Shown here piece by piece: positions 33,224 through 42,434 of a stretch of 64,000 nucleotides of DNA. Every line of letters starts with the position of its first letter. Positions within the stretch are counted from its first letter, which is position 1. This DNA is from Rhodospirillales bacterium (lineage in GTDB: Bacteria; Pseudomonadota; Alphaproteobacteria; Micavibrionales; Micavibrionaceae): contig JACKIT010000001.1 of NCBI GenBank assembly GCA_020638335.1, positions 1-64,000 on the forward strand. Reading direction: 5' to 3'. The notes beneath the pieces are model-generated. The model worked only from the letters and a program-made list of their open reading frames with translations. It did no database searches and was not told where the DNA came from. Position numbers and translations under genes: made by a program.

Positions 33224-35263
33224 TTAAACGTCAATATCGCTGGCGAACTCGGCGTTGTTTTGGATGAACTGAAAACGCGGTTCGGCGTTTTTGCCCATCA
33301 GGCGTTCGACGAGGTCGTCAATATCGGCCTGTGAAGTTCCTGCTTCAAGCGGGTTTTCATCTTCGAATTCTTCGCCTGCCAACCCCATGGCTACGGCTGT
33401 GGCGGCTTCGGGCAGGGTTACGCGTAGCAAGGTGCGGCTGGCTGGGCTCATGGTGGTTTCCTTGAGCTGTTTTGCGGGCATTTCGCCAAGGCCTTTAAAA
33501 CGGCTGACTTCAACTTTTTTGCCTTTGAATTCCTTGGTTTCCATTAGTGTATCTTTGTGTTCATCGTCTTTGGCATAGGCGCTGTTGTTGCCTGCGACGA
33601 GGCGGTAGAGCGGTGGTTGGGCAAGATAGAGGTGTCCTTCTTCGATAAGCTCGCGCATCTGGGTGTAGAAAAAGGTGATGAGCAGCGCGGCGATGTGGGC
33701 GCCGTCAACGTCTGCATCGGTCATGATTATGACGCGTTCATAGCGGAGTTTGGAGAGGTGAAAGTCGCGGCCAGCACCGCAGCCCAGAGCCTGGATGAGA
33801 TCTTGAATTTCTTGGTTGGCGCGGATTTTATCGGCGGTAGCGCTGACGACGTTGAGAATTTTGCCGCGCAAGGGCAAGATGGCCTGTGTTTCGCGGTTGC
33901 GGCCTTGTTTGGCCGAGCCGCCCGCGCTGTCGCCCTCAACGATGAAAAGCTCGGTGTCTTCGGCATTGGCGCGGGAACAGTCGGCGAGTTTGCCGGGCAG
34001 ACGCAATTTTTGTGTGGCGCTTTTGCGGGCCTGTACACGGTCCATTTTACGGCGCAGGCGTTCCTCGGCGCGCAGGATAATGGCGTTTAATAGCTTGGTG
34101 GCTGAGGTTGGATCGCCGGAAAGCCACAGGTCGAAGTGGTCTTTGATGGCGGTATCAATCCATTTGGATACGGCGGTGGTGGCGAGTTTTTCCTTGGTCT
34201 GGCCCTGGAATTGCGGATCTTTGATAAAGACAGAAAGCAATATCGCTGCACCGCCCAGCACATCATCGGCGGTGATGATGCCGGATTTTTTAACGCCAGT
34301 CATTTCACCGTAAGCGCGCAGGCTTCGGGAGAGTGCCGTGCGCAGCCCGGTTTCATGGGTACCGCCTTGTGGTGTTGGTACGGTGTTACAATAGGAATGC
34401 GTAAAGCCTTCGCCGCTTTCGGGCCAGGTGATAGCGAATTCAACGCGACCTTCATTATCGGGGAGATCGGCTTTGCCTGCGAAGGGTTTGGGAATTACTG
34501 TTTTGCGGTTATGTAGCGTGGCGTCAAGGTAGTCAAGCAGGCCGTTGGGGAATTTAAATACGGCTTCAGGCGTGATTTTACTGTCTTCGGGGATAATTTC
34601 GGGGGCGCATTTCCAGCGGATTTCAACGCCGGAATATAGATAAGCCTTAGAGCGGGCCATCTGAAACAGCCAGCCGGGTTTGAAGCGAGCTTGTGAGCCG
34701 AAAATGTCAGGATCGGGATGGAAAGATACGGTTGTGCCACGGCGGTTGTTAATGGCGCCCAAATCTTCGAGCTTTGAAGTTGGAAGGCCGCGGGAAAAGC
34801 TTTGGCGGTAGAGTTTCTTTTCGCGGGCGACTTCCACCCACATGTTATCGGACAGGGCGTTGACAACAGAAATTCCTACGCCATGCAGACCGCCGGAGGT
34901 TTCGTATGATTTGCCTGAGAATTTTCCGCCTGAGTGCAGTGTGGTCATAATGACTTCAAGGGCGGATTTTCCGGGGTATTTCGGGTGTTCGTCAACCGGG
35001 ATGCCGCGGCCATTGTCGCGGATGATGAGGGAGTAATCAGTCTCCAGAGCGATTTCGATCCAGTCGGCGTGGCCAGCGACGGCTTCGTCCATTGAATTGT
35101 CCAGAATTTCGCCAGCCAAATGGTGCAAGGCACGCTCATCTGTGCCGCCAATATACATGCCGGGGCGTTTACGAACAGGCTCAAGACCTTCTAAAACTTC
35201 AATTGAAGAGGCATCATAGTTGTTTTTTGATGCAGCAGAAGGTGGGGTGAATAAATCAGGCAT
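33224..35263 (-). CDS. parE: DNA topoisomerase IV subunit B
   Basis: ParE is the ATPase subunit of topoisomerase IV, which decatenates daughter chromosomes. The 679-residue protein has the GHKL ATPase motifs (EILDNSMDEA, RDNGRGIPVDEHP, TSGGLHGVGISVVNAL), a transducer domain, and the TOPRIM site (LFIVEGDSAGGSAKQGRNR, MTDADVDGAHIAALLITFF). The N-terminus MYIGGTDERALHHLAGE separates it from GyrB, and the length of under 700 residues also fits ParE. It stands without parC. Confidence 0.94.
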   Translation of the reverse strand: MPDLFTPPSAASKNNYDASSIEVLEGLEPVRKRPGMYIGGTDERALHHLAGEILDNSMDEAVAGHADWIEIALETDYSLIIRDNGRGIPVDEHPKYPGKSALEVIMTTLHSGGKFSGKSYETSGGLHGVGISVVNALSDNMWVEVAREKKLYRQSFSRGLPTSKLEDLGAINNRRGTTVSFHPDPDIFGSQARFKPGWLFQMARSKAYLYSGVEIRWKCAPEIIPEDSKITPEAVFKFPNGLLDYLDATLHNRKTVIPKPFAGKADLPDNEGRVEFAITWPESGEGFTHSYCNTVPTPQGGTHETGLRTALSRSLRAYGEMTGVKKSGIITADDVLGGAAILLSVFIKDPQFQGQTKEKLATTAVSKWIDTAIKDHFDLWLSGDPTSATKLLNAIILRAEERLRRKMDRVQARKSATQKLRLPGKLADCSRANAEDTELFIVEGDSAGGSAKQGRNRETQAILPLRGKILNVVSATADKIRANQEIQDLIQALGCGAGRDFHLSKLRYERVIIMTDADVDGAHIAALLITFFYTQMRELIEEGHLYLAQPPLYRLVAGNNSAYAKDDEHKDTLMETKEFKGKKVEVSRFKGLGEMPAKQLKETTMSPASRTLLRVTLPEAATAVAMGLAGEEFEDENPLEAGTSQADIDDLVERLMGKNAEPRFQFIQNNAEFASDIDV

Positions 35264-35502
35264 ATTATTAGACTCTGTTACTTTGTACGTGAGCGTTTAA
35301 AAAAAATCGTATTTTGTTTTTGTGTAAATCTCTATGGCCTGCAAATCAAGGGCTTTAGCTTATGTGTAGAGGGGAATACACGGATTTTTAAGCTTGCTAT
35401 AAATTAAGATTGTGTTTTTGGAAACTTGGCTAAGAGATGTGTTACAATGATATTTGCGTTCTATTTATTGCCCCTAAAGAAAGCATAAGAGGTGTTTTAG
35501 AA

Positions 35503-36672
35503 ATGATGAGTTTACATAGGATTTGGGTGTTTCTTGTCTTGGTTTCCGGTGTTTCTTTGCTTTTTTCTCATAGTGCTTTTGCGCAAAAAGTTATGGAACA
35601 ATATCGCAAACCTATGCCTGAATTTGATCTGCTTTCTTCCAGTGAGTTTACAGAAAAGACGGATCCGTTCGTTCTTAATACGTTCGAGGATCCTGCGTTG
35701 AATTTTAAAATTCGAATCCCTAAGGAATGGAAAAATATGACAAAGGGCAGGCCGGAAGATTTTTCGGTTACCAATAAAATTATGGGAGAAATCGTGCGAT
35801 TTTACGGGCCTCCGGATCTGCATTCTGAGCGCAGTTATTTGACGGTTGAAGCGATGAGTATGGATTATTCTATGACTGTTGAGCAGTGGCTTATGCAGTT
35901 TTTTCTTTCCAGCAGCTATAACGTGCAGGGGCTTACTGTCCATGACGATACGCACGCGGAAGCTCTTTATGTTTTTATTAAAAATAAGGTCAGTTATGCC
36001 GTTCGTGCCAGTGTTTACACAAACGGTAAGCACGTTATGTATGCTCAGTATGTTGTTCCTATTGAGCGCTGGCATGATGAAAAAGTCATGCAGAAAATGG
36101 TGCTTGATTCCTTTGGCTCCATTACTCCGGTCAAGGAATATATCGAAGAAATGCAGCGTTACCAGTTTCTGGATTTGGCCGAATTTATGTATCCGGTCAG
36201 TTGGGAGCTGAAAGCTTTGCCTATTCGTACGATTGATCGTATGAAAGTTTTATTGCTTAACACACATTATATACATGATGGTTCTCACACCGGGAAGATC
36301 CGTCTGGATGGGCAAATTGGTATTGATCTTGTGTCTATTTACGCCTCAGAGTCTCTCGAGGATGAGCTTAATTATTATAAGGAGGATATTGCGGAGAAAG
36401 GGCTTGTTATGGGAGATGTTATTGAAGATCGAAACGAGTTTTTGCTTGGTGATCGCTATGATTTTGTTGATACGCAAGTTTTTAAGGCTACGGATAAAAG
36501 CGAAAAGGTTATTGAGCATGAGCTGTGGTTAACGATTATGTCGGCAGGTGATTATTATTATTTTATTTCCCTGTTTACGCCTTCACGTGACGATGATTAT
36601 TTTAAATGGGCGCGTAACGTTGAAACATACAAGCTGGTTGTAAATGAGATCACACCCAGCACTGCGGAATAG
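35503..36672 (+). CDS. Exported protein of unknown function, possibly two tandem PsbP/DUF1795-like modules
   Basis: The 389-residue protein has a signal peptide (MMSLHRIWVFLVLVSGVSLL ... SAFAQ, cleavage after Ala about 28). Two similar modules follow. The first, about 60-210, has FKIRIPKEWKNM, then ASVYTNGKHVMYAQYVVPIERW and VLDSFGSI. The second, about 220-380, has LAEFMYPVSWELKALP, then WLTIMSAGDYYYFISLFTP and NVETYKLVV. The layout recalls Mog1/PsbP-like (DUF1795) domains, but this is inference from pattern. The ATG at 35503 follows AGAGGTG. The gene is more AT-rich than parE and glnA. Confidence 0.65.
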   Translation: MMSLHRIWVFLVLVSGVSLLFSHSAFAQKVMEQYRKPMPEFDLLSSSEFTEKTDPFVLNTFEDPALNFKIRIPKEWKNMTKGRPEDFSVTNKIMGEIVRFYGPPDLHSERSYLTVEAMSMDYSMTVEQWLMQFFLSSSYNVQGLTVHDDTHAEALYVFIKNKVSYAVRASVYTNGKHVMYAQYVVPIERWHDEKVMQKMVLDSFGSITPVKEYIEEMQRYQFLDLAEFMYPVSWELKALPIRTIDRMKVLLLNTHYIHDGSHTGKIRLDGQIGIDLVSIYASESLEDELNYYKEDIAEKGLVMGDVIEDRNEFLLGDRYDFVDTQVFKATDKSEKVIEHELWLTIMSAGDYYYFISLFTPSRDDDYFKWARNVETYKLVVNEITPSTAE

Positions 36673-36685
36673 AAAAATGTTGGTA

Positions 36686-38113
36686 TTATGAGGAATAATA
36701 CAGTTTGTATTCTATAGGGTGGATCATCGTTTCATACGCTTTGTTTTCCTTTTCTTTTAAGCTTATGTAGGCGCTGATTGCGCTTTGCGTAAAGACATCG
36801 CCTTTAAGCAGGAATTCGTGGTTTTCGCGTAAGGCATCAAGGGCGCTGCGTAAGGAGTGGCAGACATTGGGGAGTTTGTTTTGCTCATCTTGCGGTAAAT
36901 CGTAGAGGTTTTCGTCCATGGCTTCGCCGGGATGGATTTTATTTTCGATTCCATCAAGTCCGGCCATAAGCATGGCAGAGAAAGCCAGATATGGGTTGGC
37001 GGTTGGGTCAGGGAAACGGACCTCTATGCGCTTGCCTTTCGGTGAAGCGCTGTATGGAATGCGGCAAGATGCGCTGCGGTTTCGGGCAGAATAAGCCAGT
37101 AAGACCGGTGCTTCATAGCCCGGAACGAGTCGCTTATAGCTATTTGTTGTCGGGTTGGTAAAGGCGTTTAGGCTGCGGGCATGTTTGATGATGCCGCCGA
37201 TATAATAGAGTGCGGTTTCAGACAGGTCGGCGTAGCTGTCACCCGCAAAGAGAGGTTTACCTGCTTTCCACAAAGATTGATGTACATGCATGCCTGAGCC
37301 GTTATCACCGAAGATGGGTTTAGGCATGAAAGTGGCAGTTTTGCCGTAGGCATTGGCGACATTGTGGACGGCGTGTTTATAGAGCTGAATGTTGTCAGCG
37401 CTATCGAGCAAAGTGGAGAATTTGATGCCGAGTTCGCATTGGCTGGGGGCGACTTCATGGTGGTGCTTTTCCACCTCGACCCCCATGCTCTGGATGACGG
37501 TTAGCATTTCGCCGCGAATGTCGGAGAGATGATCAACCGGGCTTTCAGGGAAATAGCCGCCTTTAGTTTGCGGGCGGTGGCCCATATTGCCAGTGTCGTA
37601 ATGGCGCCCCGCGTTGTAAGGGCCTTCTTCGCTGCTGACTTCAAAACCGACGCGGTTCATATCCATGTGGATTTTGACGTCGTCGAAGATAAAAAATTCG
37701 GCTTCTGGTCCGAAATAGGCCGTATCGGCCAGGCTGTTGGTTTTGAGGTGTTTTTCAGCGGCTTTAGCGATGGAGCGCGGGTCCAGTGCATAAGGTTTTC
37801 CGGTCCCAGGTTCATAGATGTCGCAAAAGACTTTGAGCGTTCTTTGGGCAGCGAAAGGATCGATGGCAACTTTGCCAAGGTCCGGTTTGATAACCATGTC
37901 GGAGTTGTTAATCGGCTGCCAGCCCGCAATAGAGGAGCCGTCGAAGAAAATACCGCGTCCGAGTTTGTATTCGTCGAGTTCTGGCGCATATTCGGTGGTG
38001 TGTTGCCATTTTCCGCACAGATCGGTGAAATTCATATCGACATACTGGATGTCGTTTTCTTTGATGTATTTCAGAAATTCGGCGATATTTTTGAATTTGA
38101 GGGCGGCGGTCAT
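36686..38113 (-). CDS. glnA: Glutamine synthetase type I
   Basis: GlnA makes glutamine from glutamate and ammonia, the main ammonia entry point. The 475-residue protein has the latch LCGKWQHTT, RGIFFDGSSIAGW, AYFGPEAEFFIFD, the ATP site KPIFGDNGSGMHVHQSL and VRFPDPTANPYLAFSAM. The Tyr of NLYDLPQDE near 403 is the adenylylation site of the GSI-beta group, so control by GlnE and PII is expected. The partner glnB is not adjacent, which is unusual for an alphaproteobacterium. Two strong hairpins lie in its upstream gap. Confidence 0.95.
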   Translation of the reverse strand: MTAALKFKNIAEFLKYIKENDIQYVDMNFTDLCGKWQHTTEYAPELDEYKLGRGIFFDGSSIAGWQPINNSDMVIKPDLGKVAIDPFAAQRTLKVFCDIYEPGTGKPYALDPRSIAKAAEKHLKTNSLADTAYFGPEAEFFIFDDVKIHMDMNRVGFEVSSEEGPYNAGRHYDTGNMGHRPQTKGGYFPESPVDHLSDIRGEMLTVIQSMGVEVEKHHHEVAPSQCELGIKFSTLLDSADNIQLYKHAVHNVANAYGKTATFMPKPIFGDNGSGMHVHQSLWKAGKPLFAGDSYADLSETALYYIGGIIKHARSLNAFTNPTTNSYKRLVPGYEAPVLLAYSARNRSASCRIPYSASPKGKRIEVRFPDPTANPYLAFSAMLMAGLDGIENKIHPGEAMDENLYDLPQDEQNKLPNVCHSLRSALDALRENHEFLLKGDVFTQSAISAYISLKEKENKAYETMIHPIEYKLYYSS

Positions 38114-38144
38114 GGGTGTGTGTGTCCTTGTTTTACAAGTCTAT

Positions 38145-38220
38145 GCTCTGCTTTGCGCAAGGCTTCGCAGAGCCTACTGTTCGCAATAAAGCTACTTGTG
38201 CGCAGCACTGCGTAGCTTTA
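38145..38220. promoter_or_regulatory. Two perfect hairpins between glnA and tRNA-His
   Basis: GCTCTGC / GCAGAGC (38145-38173) and TAAAGCTAC / GTAGCTTTA (38187-38220) are perfect stems of 7 and 9 bp. They lie upstream of glnA and downstream of tRNA-His, both on the minus strand. They may end tRNA-His transcripts, shape the glnA leader, or be a dispersed repeat. No T-run follows on the minus strand, so simple termination is not favoured. Confidence 0.5.
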
Positions 38221-38229
38221 GCGAAGCAG

Positions 38230-38306
38230 TGGGGCGACTGACGGGACTCGAACCCGCGACAACTCGGATCACAACCGAGGGCTCTACCAGCTGAGCTACA
38301 GTCGCC
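38230..38306 (-). tRNA. tRNA-His (anticodon GTG)
   Basis: Read on the minus strand, the anticodon stem-loop is CTCGG-TTGTGAT-CCGAG. The extra 5' G (G-1) opposite C73 is encoded, as expected for tRNA-His, and the 3' CCA is encoded. Confidence 0.95.
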
Positions 38307-38379
38307 ATAATTAATTTAAGTTGTATAAGGTTTTGGGCTATAAAAGGTCAAGTGCTTTGAACAAATGGGGCGTAAATAA

Positions 38380-39792
38380 ATGAGCCATGAGATTTTGACG
38401 ACTGCGCAGATGGCAAAAGCGGACCGGGATACGATTGAGGCAGGGACGCCGGGATTTGATTTGATGAGTGCAGCCGGGCGGGCGGTGGCGAAGTTTATTC
38501 TTGTTGAATATGAAGCGCCGAATATCCTTGTTCTCTGCGGACCGGGGAATAATGGTGGAGATGGATTTGTTATTGCTGAAATTTTGCGCAAAGCTAAACG
38601 GAGCGTGCTGTGTGCGTGTTTGGTTGAGCCGGAAAAGCTCAAAGGCGATGCGCTGAAGGCGTATAATAGTTGGCGTGGGGAGACGGTTTCGTTTGAGGCT
38701 GTTGACGTTTCACAGGCGGATTTGGTCGTCGATGCGGTGTTTGGCACGGGCTTTAAGGGCGATTTGAAGGCACCTGTTAGCGATGTTTTTGATCGAGTGT
38801 GCAGCCCTATTGTGGCGGTGGATATTCCTTCGGGGGTGAACGGTGATAGCGGCGTAGCGGATGCGCATGCGCTCCGTGCGGATTATACAATCACGTTTCA
38901 TCGAAAAAAGCTGGGGCATGTCCTTTATCCGGGTGCGAGGCTGTGCGGCGCGGTGGAGATTGCGGATATAGGGATTACGGCGGATTTTGAGTATGAGGCG
39001 CTGGAAAATCATCCGGATTTGTGGTTGGCGGCGTTGCCGTGTAAAGATCCTGGCGGGCATAAATATGACAGCGGGTTGGCGCAGGTTTTTGGTGCGCCGA
39101 AATTAACGGGGGCGACGCGGCTGGCAAGTGAGGCCTGTGCGCGGATTGGCGCGGGGCTGGTGAGCGTGATTGCGCCGAAGGGGACGGGTGATATTTATCG
39201 GGCGTCTTTAGCACCGCATATTCTGGTTTATGATCAGGGGGATCAACCAGAGCGCGTTACGGCGCGCCTTTACGGGCCGGGCGGTTTGGGTGTGAAGCCG
39301 GATTATAAAAGTGATATGCCGACGGTTTTGGATGCAGATGCGCTTTATGATTTACCCCCCCACCTTAATCCTCCCCCCCAAGGGGGGGAGGGACGGGAGG
39401 GTGGTGTTCTTTACGTCCTGACGCCGCATGAGGGGGAATTTGAGAAAGCTTTTCCTGATCTTGTGGGCACGAAGCTGGAAAAAGCGCGCGTGGCGGCGGC
39501 GCAAATTGGTGCGGTTATTGTGCTGAAAGGGGCCGATAGCGTGATCGCGCATCCGGATGGGCGGGCGGTCATTAATGTGCATGCATCGCCGTATTTGGCT
39601 ACGGCGGGGTCCGGCGATGTGCTGGCGGGGATGATTACCGGATTGCTGGCGCAGGGAATGCCTGCGTTTGAAGCCTCTTGCGCTTCCGTGTGGATGCATG
39701 GTGATGCGGCTTTGCGCTTTGGTCCGGGGTTGGTGGCCTCTGACCTGATCGATATGATTCCTGAGGTTTTAAGCGATTTATTGTTGACATAA
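38380..39792 (+). CDS. nnr: Bifunctional NAD(P)H-hydrate epimerase/dehydratase
   Basis: This repair enzyme epimerises and dehydrates damaged NAD(P)H hydrates. The N-terminal YjeF domain (about 1-205) has VLCGPGNNGGDGFVIAE and VVDAVFGTGFKG and VDIPSGVNGDSG. The C-terminal kinase-like dehydratase (about 220-470) has TVLDADALYDL, TPHEGEFEKAF, VVLKGADSVIAHPDG, and the active-site loop LATAGSGDVLAGMITGLLAQG. Between the Asp-Ala motif and TPHEGEF lies a Pro/Gly-rich insert of about 18 residues encoded by a palindromic repeat. The reading frame is intact across it. Confidence 0.92.
   Translation: MSHEILTTAQMAKADRDTIEAGTPGFDLMSAAGRAVAKFILVEYEAPNILVLCGPGNNGGDGFVIAEILRKAKRSVLCACLVEPEKLKGDALKAYNSWRGETVSFEAVDVSQADLVVDAVFGTGFKGDLKAPVSDVFDRVCSPIVAVDIPSGVNGDSGVADAHALRADYTITFHRKKLGHVLYPGARLCGAVEIADIGITADFEYEALENHPDLWLAALPCKDPGGHKYDSGLAQVFGAPKLTGATRLASEACARIGAGLVSVIAPKGTGDIYRASLAPHILVYDQGDQPERVTARLYGPGGLGVKPDYKSDMPTVLDADALYDLPPHLNPPPQGGEGREGGVLYVLTPHEGEFEKAFPDLVGTKLEKARVAAAQIGAVIVLKGADSVIAHPDGRAVINVHASPYLATAGSGDVLAGMITGLLAQGMPAFEASCASVWMHGDAALRFGPGLVASDLIDMIPEVLSDLLLT
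39355..39404. repeat. In-frame palindromic insert in nnr
   Basis: The sequence is an imperfect palindrome centred on CCCCCAAGGGGG, with outer arms CCCCCCCACC and GGGAGGGTGG. It encodes PPHLNPPPQGGEGREGG in the nnr frame. This C/G-rich palindrome type is scattered through many proteobacterial genomes, usually between genes. Here it interrupts a coding sequence without breaking it. Confidence 0.8.
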
Positions 39793-39842
39793 TCTTCATT
39801 GTCATTTAAAAGCGCTTTTTTGTAAAATGAAAGGAAAGATCT

Positions 39843-40112
39843 ATGCATATCAGGTCTTTAGTGATGGTATTTGAGCCTGTAAAAGGCGAGATATTTGAGC
39901 GTACGTTGAGAAGTTTGAATTCAGCCTTCTGCGGGTATCAACTTAATTTTAGCGATGCGAATGGCGAGCAAAAGTATCAACCCTCAATGCAAATCATTGA
40001 ACCTGCTATTCTTTGCAATGCGGCTTTTGGTAACCCTAACCAGATAACGCCTGAAATGGCTGGGAGAATAATAAAGGTTGCAAATGAATTTCTTACGAGA
40101 GAGTGTGACTAA
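39843..40112 (+). CDS. Small protein of unknown function
   Basis: The 89-residue protein has no signal peptide, membrane helix or motif I recognise. It contains two Cys in the middle (SAFCGYQ, AILCNAAF) and one near the end (TRECD). GAAAGGAAAG lies 5-10 nt before the ATG as a good ribosome-binding site, which is the main support for it being a gene. It lies between nnr and tRNA-Leu and is more AT-rich than nnr. Confidence 0.55.
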   Translation: MHIRSLVMVFEPVKGEIFERTLRSLNSAFCGYQLNFSDANGEQKYQPSMQIIEPAILCNAAFGNPNQITPEMAGRIIKVANEFLTRECD

Positions 40113-40128
40113 GCGATGAGATTTTAAA

Positions 40129-40213
40129 TGGTGCGGCTGGAGGGACTTGAACCCCCACGCCCGAAGGCACTAGAACCTAAATCTAGCGTGTCTACCAATT
40201 TCACCACAGCCGC
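40129..40213 (-). tRNA. tRNA-Leu (anticodon TAG)
   Basis: On the minus strand the acceptor GCGGCTG pairs with CAGCCGC, with encoded ACCA. The anticodon stem-loop CTAGA-TTTAGGT-TCTAG gives TAG. A long variable arm is present (class II tRNA). Confidence 0.95.
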
Positions 40214-40352
40214 GTGACGAGATTTGCCTTGATGAGGCATAGCGTAGTTATAGCGTATTTTTTTACTTGTCAAGAATGAAGGCTTGAAAAGCCCGAGATT
40301 ATCGGCTAAACGAAGCTCCACATCTGTTTTTATAAAATTGAAGAGCGCTGCT

Positions 40353-41801
40353 ATGAAAGTTAAAGAATTAAAGTCTGAAGGTTTGAACCACGAGCTGGAA
40401 ATTACTATTCCGGCCAATGATATTGACAAACGTGTTGATGTAAAACTTCAGGAAGTAGGCAAGACGGCCCGTATGCCGGGTTTTCGTCCGGGCAAGGTGC
40501 CTTTGGCGATGTTAAAACAGCGCTATGGCAAGGCAGTGCTCGGCGAGGTTTTGGAAGCCGCCGTGAATGAGACGTCTCAGAAAGCTCTGGCTGATAAGAA
40601 AATCAAGCCTGCTTTGCAGCCGAAGATTGAAGTGAAGAGTAAAGATTTTGGCGAGGGAAATGATCTTGTTTACACCGTACAGGTTGAGGCGATGCCTGAA
40701 TTTAAAGTGGCGGAGCTAAAAAACATCAAGTTAACAAAGCTTGTTACAGTGCCGGATGGCAAAGAAGTTGATGAAGCGTTGGAGCGTATTGCTGCGAATA
40801 ATCAGTCTACGAAGGTCGTGGAGGCTAAGCGCGGGGCTAAAGACGGTGAAACGCTGGTGATCGATTTCCATGGCCGCACTGCGGATGACAATGTTGAGCA
40901 TGAGGGTATGCATGCGCATGGGCATCAGCTCAAGCTTGGCTCCGGTCAGTTTATTTCGGGGTTTGAAGAGCAGCTTGTCGGCAAAAAAGCCGGTGAAAAA
41001 GTTGAGGTCAAAGTTTCTTTTCCTGAAAATTACGGGGCAGAAGAATTGGCCGGGCGTGATGCGATTTTCGATGTGAAAATCCATGAAATCCGTGAGCCTG
41101 CTGAAGCGAAAATCAACGATGAATTTGCTAAGTCTCTTGGAATGGATGATGTGAAAGCCCTGAAAGAAGCGGTTAAAGAGCAGCTTCAGAAAGAGCTCGA
41201 CGGGCATTCCCGTATGGTTTTGAAAAAAGAGTTGTTGGATGCTCTGGATGATGCGAACAAATTTGACGTGCCTCCGGGCATGCTGGAGCTGGAAAACACC
41301 AATATTCTTCAGCAGGTTGAGCTGGAGCGTCAGCGTAATGGTGAGGGTAAAGAGCTTTCAAAGGCGGAAAAGGACGAGTATGCGCAGATCGCCGAGCGCC
41401 GCGTACGTTTGGGGCTTATTCTGGCGGAAATCGGCAATGGTCAGAAAATTACTGTGGCTGATGCCGAGCTGCATAAGGCTGTGATTATGGAAGCGCAGAA
41501 ATTCCCCGGTCAGGAGCGTGAAGTTTTTGATTATTACGGCAAGAACCCGCAGGCTCTTGAATCTTTGCGTGCGCCTTTGTTTGAGGAAAAAGTCGTCGAC
41601 TATATTCTTGAACTGGCCGAGGTGAAGGAGAAAGCTGTTTCTCAGGATGAGCTTTTGACGGCTTTGGATGATGAGGAAGACGCTAAGCCGAAGAAGAAGG
41701 CTACTTCTAAAAAATCATCGGCCAAGAAGGATGATGGCGAGAAAAAACCGGCGGCACAAAAAGCGCCAGCGAAGAAAAAAGCCGCTGTGAAAAAATCTTA
41801 A
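40353..41801 (+). CDS. tig: Trigger factor
   Basis: Trigger factor is the ribosome-bound chaperone and prolyl isomerase. The 482-residue protein has the ribosome-binding signature GFRPGKVPLAMLKQRYG in its N-terminal domain, then an FKBP-like domain (DGETLVIDFHGRT, GSGQFISGFEEQLVGKKAGE, VSFPENYGAEELAGRDAIFDV) and the helical C-terminal chaperone domain. A Lys/Ala-rich tail of about 40 residues (KKKATSKKSSAKK) follows. The ATG at 40353 matches other trigger factors. It leads the tig-clpP-lon-hup region. Its stop shares TTAA with a convergent gene. Confidence 0.95.
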   Translation: MKVKELKSEGLNHELEITIPANDIDKRVDVKLQEVGKTARMPGFRPGKVPLAMLKQRYGKAVLGEVLEAAVNETSQKALADKKIKPALQPKIEVKSKDFGEGNDLVYTVQVEAMPEFKVAELKNIKLTKLVTVPDGKEVDEALERIAANNQSTKVVEAKRGAKDGETLVIDFHGRTADDNVEHEGMHAHGHQLKLGSGQFISGFEEQLVGKKAGEKVEVKVSFPENYGAEELAGRDAIFDVKIHEIREPAEAKINDEFAKSLGMDDVKALKEAVKEQLQKELDGHSRMVLKKELLDALDDANKFDVPPGMLELENTNILQQVELERQRNGEGKELSKAEKDEYAQIAERRVRLGLILAEIGNGQKITVADAELHKAVIMEAQKFPGQEREVFDYYGKNPQALESLRAPLFEEKVVDYILELAEVKEKAVSQDELLTALDDEEDAKPKKKATSKKSSAKKDDGEKKPAAQKAPAKKKAAVKKS

Positions 41802-42421
41802 GCGAAAGCTTCTGGTGAGGCGCCAGATTGTCTGGTGTTAGAGGGCGAGGATTCAGTTAACAGTTTGTCTTTTGTTATGATAGTTACTGTTCTCGCCCAT
41901 TGTTGCCTTAACGGAATTGTGGGGAAGTCGACGTTTATTTTTATATCTCCACATGGTTGTGGCACGTTGCTAAGCAGCAAAAGGTCGCCATATCTGCGCA
42001 ACTGTCTTATTTGTTTAGGACTTGTTTCTGTTAGCTCTACAAGTTGTGCAAGTTTTTCTGTGCTCGTGTCGTATATATCAAAAAAGGATGTACGGTTCAT
42101 CGCCATATTGGCAAAAAGAATCTTTATGTTTGTTCCTGTCTTTTGATCTGTTCCGTGCCATCTTTCCATATGCCTGTTTCTGTGTGGAAAAAGTTGGGCA
42201 ATGTGCGGTTTTTTTTTAGCTGTGTTTTGTAACAATGTGTCTTTGATAACATCCCAAAACAGGCTTTTCCCGGAGTTTGTGGCTCCGTTGATGCATATAA
42301 TGTATGGACGTGCTTTTTTGTTTCGAAAAGACTTCCCCGGTATGGCAAGGGCGATTTCTTCTGCCTGTTTTACCAATGCATCACGATTTTGCACGTGAAG
42401 TGTTTTTTCAATATGTGCCAT
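41798..42421 (-). CDS. Orphan P-loop NTPase, paralogue of 6181-6828
   Basis: I do not recognise a named family. The 207-residue protein has a Walker A motif GATNSGKS at 46-53, followed by LFWDVI, which matches the sequence after the P-loop in the protein at 6181. Later come FFDIYD at 113-118 and a hydrophobic strand DLLLLSN at 146-152, then DIKINVDF. The order P-loop, FD-Y, hydrophobic strand, DhxIxhD is similar to TsaE; NSGKSLFW also resembles superfamily 3 helicase P-loops. It separates tig from clpP, which are normally adjacent, and lies on the opposite strand. Codon use is AT-rich. Confidence 0.7.
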   Translation of the reverse strand: MAHIEKTLHVQNRDALVKQAEEIALAIPGKSFRNKKARPYIICINGATNSGKSLFWDVIKDTLLQNTAKKKPHIAQLFPHRNRHMERWHGTDQKTGTNIKILFANMAMNRTSFFDIYDTSTEKLAQLVELTETSPKQIRQLRRYGDLLLLSNVPQPCGDIKINVDFPTIPLRQQWARTVTIITKDKLLTESSPSNTRQSGASPEAFA

Positions 42422-42434
42422 ATTCTCGGCTTAA

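Noticed and set aside
37529..38215. 228-codon open frame on the plus strand
   Set aside because: It is antisense to glnA and runs into the tRNA-His region; glnA is certain.
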